NCBI RefSeq assembly: GCF_007923295.1
Contig: NZ_VOIR01000016.1
Location: forward strand, 124,001-188,000
Origin: Agrococcus sediminis
Lineage (GTDB): Bacteria; Actinomycetota; Actinomycetes; Actinomycetales; Microbacteriaceae
DNA length: 64,000 bases
Reading direction: 5' to 3'
The position numbers and the translations under genes were made by a program. The notes below the pieces were generated by a model, which saw only the letters and a list, made by a program, of their open reading frames with translations, did not search any database and was not told the DNA's origin. Position 1 is the stretch's first letter. Every line of letters begins with the position of its first letter. This document shows, one piece after another, positions 60,702-64,000 of this stretch.

Positions 60702-61214
60702 ATGAGGAGAGTCGAGCCCGAGTCCGTTCCGGTGTCCATTCCGCTTGTCGTGCTCGACGTGCGCGAGGACGGCACCGTGGCTGTCACTGTCGACGGGAGC
60801 CCACTGCACCCGGACCCTTTCGCGCCGCCGTGGCGGCGATCCTCGTTCGGGCAGATCATCGACCGCGCCACGGATGACCGGACGACTCCGGCGCGGGTCG
60901 AGGTCCGGGAGGCGGACGGGACGACCTTCACCGACATCATCGCGGCCCAACGTCGCCGAGCACCCCAGCCGCCGCCGGAGTCTGAGGAACCGACATCGCG
61001 GCCGGTGTTCCACGCCGTCGAAGGCGACGGGTTCGTTCCCGGTGAGGACGTGGCGGTCGCCGTCGTCACTGGGCACACCGACGCGTCCGGTACCGGCACG
61101 GCCCGCGCTCTCATCGACCCCGCCCGGCTCGCGCCGGACGCTGCGGGCGGCGTCGTGGAGGTGGTGCTGTTCGGCCGTATCTCCGGCCTCACGATCTTCC
61201 GGCGGCTGCCATGA
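60702..61214 (+). CDS. Element protein between VirB4 and VirD4, unknown function
   Basis: A 170-residue protein. Strand-rich: VLDVREDGTVAVTVDGSPLHPDPF, RVEVREADGTTFTDI, then VFHAVEGDGFVPGEDVAVAVVTGHTDASG, similar in feel to a small beta-sandwich; Pro-rich linker near residues 85-95. Position before VirD4 suggests an auxiliary role. ATG 60702 follows GGCCCACCTCGCC (60686-60698) by a few bases; overlaps the VirD4 start by 4 bases. Confidence 0.5.
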   Translation: MRRVEPESVPVSIPLVVLDVREDGTVAVTVDGSPLHPDPFAPPWRRSSFGQIIDRATDDRTTPARVEVREADGTTFTDIIAAQRRRAPQPPPESEEPTSRPVFHAVEGDGFVPGEDVAVAVVTGHTDASGTGTARALIDPARLAPDAAGGVVEVVLFGRISGLTIFRRLP

Positions 61215-62989
61215 GCGGTCAGGGTCGGCAGACCGGTTCGTTCGGTGATGAGCTGACCAACGCGGCCATGATCGGGCTCGTCGGTCTGTTCGGCGTCGCC
61301 CTGGTGCTCCGCGGTGCCGGGTCCGTCGCGGCATTCCTCACCGGCACGAGCCAGCCCGCCGGTGGTCCCGCCTCCGGGATCGGTGTGCTGTTCGATCCGG
61401 GCGATCCCGCTGGCGCCCTGGACGCACCTGACATGAGCCCGGTCGTCTACTGGCTCGTCTCGGGCCTCCTGCTCGCCGTACTGGTCACCGGCGGCGTGTG
61501 GGTCTGGTCGCGGCTGCGCCGTCACACGCACCGTGTCGAGCAGGACCCGCGCCGGATGACGGGCATCGCCACGCGGCATGAGGTCGCTGCCGCCGCGTCC
61601 GAGAAGGCGCTGCTGCGCCGCGCCGGGAACCTCCGCCCGGGCTTGGATGATCCTCGTCCGCAGGATGTCGGCTACCGGCTCGGTACTTCCAAGGGCGCGA
61701 GTGTGTGGGCGTCGGTGGAGGACTCGATCATGGTCATCGGGCCGCCCCGCTCCGGGAAGGGCCTCCACTTGGTGATCCCCGCGATCCTCGATGCCCCCGG
61801 CGCTGTCGTGGTGACCTCGACCAGGCCGGACAATCTGACCGCGACGCTGCGTGCCCGCAGCCGGGTCGGGCCGGTCGCGATCTTCGACCCGCAACACCTC
61901 GCCGAGGGCTTGCCCGCGGGGATGCGGTGGTCACCGATCCGGGGCTGTGAGTCCCCGCAGACCGCGATGATCCGCGCCACCGGGCTCGCCGCCGGCACCG
62001 GCCTCTCATCCGGCGGCGTCGACGGCGGCGGGTTCTGGGAGGGCAAGACCAGGGCCGCGCTGCAAGCGCTCCTGCACGCCGCCGCGATCGACCATCGGCC
62101 ACCGGCCGAGCTGTTCCGCTGGACCCTCGACCCGACCGCGGCCGCCGACGCGGTGGCGATCCTGACCGGCTCTGTCCAGGCGGCGACCGGATGGGCCGAG
62201 TCTCTGGAAGCGATGATCGACGCCGACCCCCGCACCCGCGACTCCATCTGGCAAGGCGTGTCCCTCGCCCTCGGATCGCTCGCCGACCCCAGGGTGCTCG
62301 ATGCCGTCTCACCCGGCCCCGGCGAGGGCTTCGACCCCGAGCACTTCATCCAGAACAAGGGCACCCTGTTCCTGCTGGCCACCGGGTCCGGCGCGGGAGC
62401 AAGCGCCGCGCTCGTCGCGGCGCTTGTGGAAGACCTGATCGAGACCGCCCGCCGCCTGGCCGCACGCTCACCCGGTGCGCGGCTTGATCCGCCGATGCTG
62501 CTCGCGCTGGACGAGATCGCCAACCTCTCGCCCCTGCCGTCGCTGCCGACGCTGATGGCCGAGGGCGGCGGCTCGGGCATCACGACGATGCCGGTGCTCC
62601 AGTCGCTCGCGCAGGCGCGGGATAAGTGGAACGAGCACCAGGCCGGCGCGATCTGGGATGCCTCGATCGTCAAGGTCATCCTCGGTGGCGCGTCCAACAG
62701 CCGCGATTTGCAGGACGTCAGCGCGCTGGTCGGGGAACGCGACGAGTACACCGACTCCGTGACGCTGGGTGACCACGGCACCCGCTCCAATCAGCGCTCC
62801 GTCCGGCGGGTGCCGATCTTCCCGCCCGACCGCATCCGCCGGCTCCCGTTCGGCACCGGGGTCGTGCTGCTGCGCTCCGCACCACCGATCGTCACCGACC
62901 TGCACCCGTGGCCCCGGCGCCCCGACGCCACCCAGCTCACCTCCGATCGTGCGCAGACAGAGGCCCTGCTGCGCCGCTCTGACATCTGA
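61211..62989 (+). CDS. VirD4/TraG-type coupling protein
   Basis: A 592-residue T4SS coupling ATPase, which brings the relaxosome to the channel. Two N-terminal membrane helices (AAMIGLVGLFGVALVLRGAG region; VVYWLVSGLLLAVLVTGGVWVW), Walker A MVIGPPRSGKGLHLVIPAIL, and Walker B LLALDEIANLSPLPSLPTLMAEGGGSG (split here by reading), followed by the TraG-family VLQSLAQARDKWNEHQ and VILGGASNSRDLQDVSALVG. Complete length for the group. ATG overlaps the preceding stop. Confidence 0.92.
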   Translation: MSGQGRQTGSFGDELTNAAMIGLVGLFGVALVLRGAGSVAAFLTGTSQPAGGPASGIGVLFDPGDPAGALDAPDMSPVVYWLVSGLLLAVLVTGGVWVWSRLRRHTHRVEQDPRRMTGIATRHEVAAAASEKALLRRAGNLRPGLDDPRPQDVGYRLGTSKGASVWASVEDSIMVIGPPRSGKGLHLVIPAILDAPGAVVVTSTRPDNLTATLRARSRVGPVAIFDPQHLAEGLPAGMRWSPIRGCESPQTAMIRATGLAAGTGLSSGGVDGGGFWEGKTRAALQALLHAAAIDHRPPAELFRWTLDPTAAADAVAILTGSVQAATGWAESLEAMIDADPRTRDSIWQGVSLALGSLADPRVLDAVSPGPGEGFDPEHFIQNKGTLFLLATGSGAGASAALVAALVEDLIETARRLAARSPGARLDPPMLLALDEIANLSPLPSLPTLMAEGGGSGITTMPVLQSLAQARDKWNEHQAGAIWDASIVKVILGGASNSRDLQDVSALVGERDEYTDSVTLGDHGTRSNQRSVRRVPIFPPDRIRRLPFGTGVVLLRSAPPIVTDLHPWPRRPDATQLTSDRAQTEALLRRSDI

Positions 62990-63075
62990 GCAGCGCCAGT
63001 CGCCTCCGCGCCCACCTGCCTGCCACAGCAAGCCCCGGCATGACCGGGGACCGCGAGAGCAGACAGGAGCACACC

Positions 63076-63666
63076 ATGTCCGACGATCCCCGCGACGATG
63101 ACGCCACCACGGGCGACCTGCCCGGCCCGGACCTGGACGATGACGGCGATGAGGGCTTCGAGGACCCTCTGATCGCCGAGCCTCCGCACCCGATCAACTG
63201 GAACTTGCTGAACGCCGACGATGCCGAGGTCGAGTGGCTGGAGCTGAACCGGTGGGTGGACTGGCTGCGGCACACCTACGGTCTGCCCGCCGCGGTGATC
63301 CCGCCCGCCTGGTACGCCCACCCGGAGCTGTTGTGGGAGCTGTCCGCGCTGCACCTGCACTGGCTGTGCGCCTACGACCCCGAGCAGAACGGCTCTGCGC
63401 CGCTGGGCTGGCACCGCGACTTCGCCGACGCCCGCCAGCGGCTGCGTGAATGGGTCGCCGCCTCGGGCACGAAGCTCGACCACGACCGTCCCACCCGGCA
63501 GACCGTCTGGCCCGGTGAGGAACCCGCCGACCCGATCGAAGACGTGCCGATCATCGACCGCGACGCCGAGTTCGTGGAGTTCGTCATGGCCGACGTGCAG
63601 GCTCGCCGCGATGCCGAGGAAGCGTTCTACCGCACCCTCGACCCCGACACCGGTGAACTGTCATGA
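63076..63666 (+). CDS. DUF4913 protein
   Basis: A 196-residue acidic protein; after ~45 disordered residues comes the DUF4913 region: NWNLLNADDAEVEWLELNRW, VDWLRHTYGLPAAVIPPAWYAHPELLWELSALHLHWL (in parts), GWHRDFADARQRLREW. DUF4913 proteins are hallmarks of actinobacterial conjugative elements and plasmids; function unknown. ATG 63076 has ACAGGAGC upstream. Stop overlaps the excisionase start. Confidence 0.82.
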   Translation: MSDDPRDDDATTGDLPGPDLDDDGDEGFEDPLIAEPPHPINWNLLNADDAEVEWLELNRWVDWLRHTYGLPAAVIPPAWYAHPELLWELSALHLHWLCAYDPEQNGSAPLGWHRDFADARQRLREWVAASGTKLDHDRPTRQTVWPGEEPADPIEDVPIIDRDAEFVEFVMADVQARRDAEEAFYRTLDPDTGELS

Positions 63667-63875
63667 GCGACGACGGAACGCTCGTGGTGTCGCCGCTTAT
63701 GCACAGCCGTGAGGTCGCGGCGTACTTGAAGGTCTCGGAGTCGACCCTGTCGCGGTGGCGGTCCGCGGGCATGGGGCCGCCGTTCCTGCGCCTCGGCGGG
63801 ATCGCCCGGTACCGGCTCGATGCGGTGGACCGTTGGCTGGGCGATCTGGAACACGACCATGCCCCGGAGAGCTAA
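63663..63875 (+). CDS. Excisionase-like helix-turn-helix protein
   Basis: A 70-residue protein with a winged-helix AlpA/Xis-type HTH: LMHSREVAAYLKVSESTLSRWRSAG, then GPPFLRLGGIARYRLDAVDRWL, the typical excisionase ending. Such proteins bend the attachment sites to favour excision and can also repress the integrase. ATGA overlap with the DUF4913 gene; overlaps the integrase start by 17 bases. Confidence 0.85.
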   Translation: MSDDGTLVVSPLMHSREVAAYLKVSESTLSRWRSAGMGPPFLRLGGIARYRLDAVDRWLGDLEHDHAPES

Positions 63876-64000
63876 GCCGCAGCCGACCGCCGAGCCCAAG
63901 CCGGTCCCGCCGATCGGGGTGAAGGTCTCCACGGACATGGAGCGCCGCTCCTACGGCATCCGCGCCCGCGCCCGGTGGACCGACCCGACCAGCAAGCGCC
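63859..64000 (+). CDS. Site-specific integrase, N-terminal fragment (continues beyond window)
   Basis: Open frame from ATG 63859 to the window edge, 47 residues: MPRRAKPQPTAEPKPVPPIG, then VKVSTDMERRSYGIRARARW and TDPTSKR. The strand pattern GIRARARWxDPxxKR is that of the arm-binding N-terminus of actinobacterial tyrosine recombinases. Position directly behind an excisionase-like gene, and the tRNA att fragment at the other end of the element, support this. The catalytic part is not in the window. Confidence 0.7.
   Translation, partial: MPRRAKPQPTAEPKPVPPIGVKVSTDMERRSYGIRARARWTDPTSKR

Overview
The window comes from a very GC-rich actinobacterium, most likely a member of the Microbacteriaceae (genus not determinable from sequence alone). 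Supporting signs are the garA-ftsR-merR block, the F420/DDN-type protein, the mycoredoxin-like glutaredoxin, frequent GTG starts, and several genes whose start codon lies only 6-8 bases behind a TAnnnT -10 box (leaderless transcripts).

Positions 1-27,098 look like ordinary chromosome: an acyl-CoA ligase 3' end, a methyltransferase, pyc-def, a ParA ATPase, merR/ftsR/garA, azlCD, tag with a glutamine amidotransferase and a glycerate kinase, a PAP2 phosphatase, a luciferase-like oxidoreductase, a thiolase, an arsenic pair (ArsR-ArsC fusion plus ArsC), an old-yellow-enzyme family reductase, a PLP gamma-lyase, a MASE1 histidine kinase, a glutaredoxin, a sugar dehydrogenase lipoprotein and a glycolipid-binding-domain protein.

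At 27,099-27,143 there is a 45-base 3' piece of a tRNA-Pro(GGG) gene (minus strand) without its 5' half. I read this as one attachment end of an integrated conjugative element that fills the rest of the window. An excisionase-like gene and the start of an integrase lie at the far right edge (63,663-64,000), so the reconstituted tRNA should lie just beyond the window. Two tandem 11-base repeats inside the left end look like integrase arm sites.

The element has four blocks. (a) 27.5-32.4 kb is lower-GC cargo: an ATGA-coupled trio (zinc-ribbon protein, TIR protein, SLATT-type membrane protein) set divergently against a thymidylate-kinase-like and a thymidylate-synthase-like gene, followed by a convergent gene resembling the helical domain of 5-hydroxymethyl-dUMP DNA kinase/base-hypermodification proteins. 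This is my best candidate for an undescribed system (defence and/or pyrimidine hypermodification). (b) 32.4-40.4 kb: small membrane protein, DprA-like protein, MobF relaxase-helicase, an Mrr-like nuclease, a PIN protein and a decayed cytosine methyltransferase. (c) 40.4-47.0 kb: antibiotic resistance, namely a Cmx-type chloramphenicol exporter with a 15-codon leader and pairing elements, then an ABC-F protein and a Mef-like MFS exporter behind a leaderless six-codon leader MHLYFL, which closely resembles the MYLIFM leader of msrD. Two AraC-type paralogues with an almost identical 253-base 3' segment flank the ABC-F/MFS pair. (d) 47.2-64.0 kb: the conserved conjugation/maintenance operon (ArdC-like antirestriction, primase-polymerase, DUF2637, ParB-like, cell-wall hydrolase, small membrane pilin-like proteins, VirB6-, SCO6880-, VirB4- and VirD4-like proteins, DUF4913, excisionase, integrase), mostly tightly spaced with 4-base overlaps.
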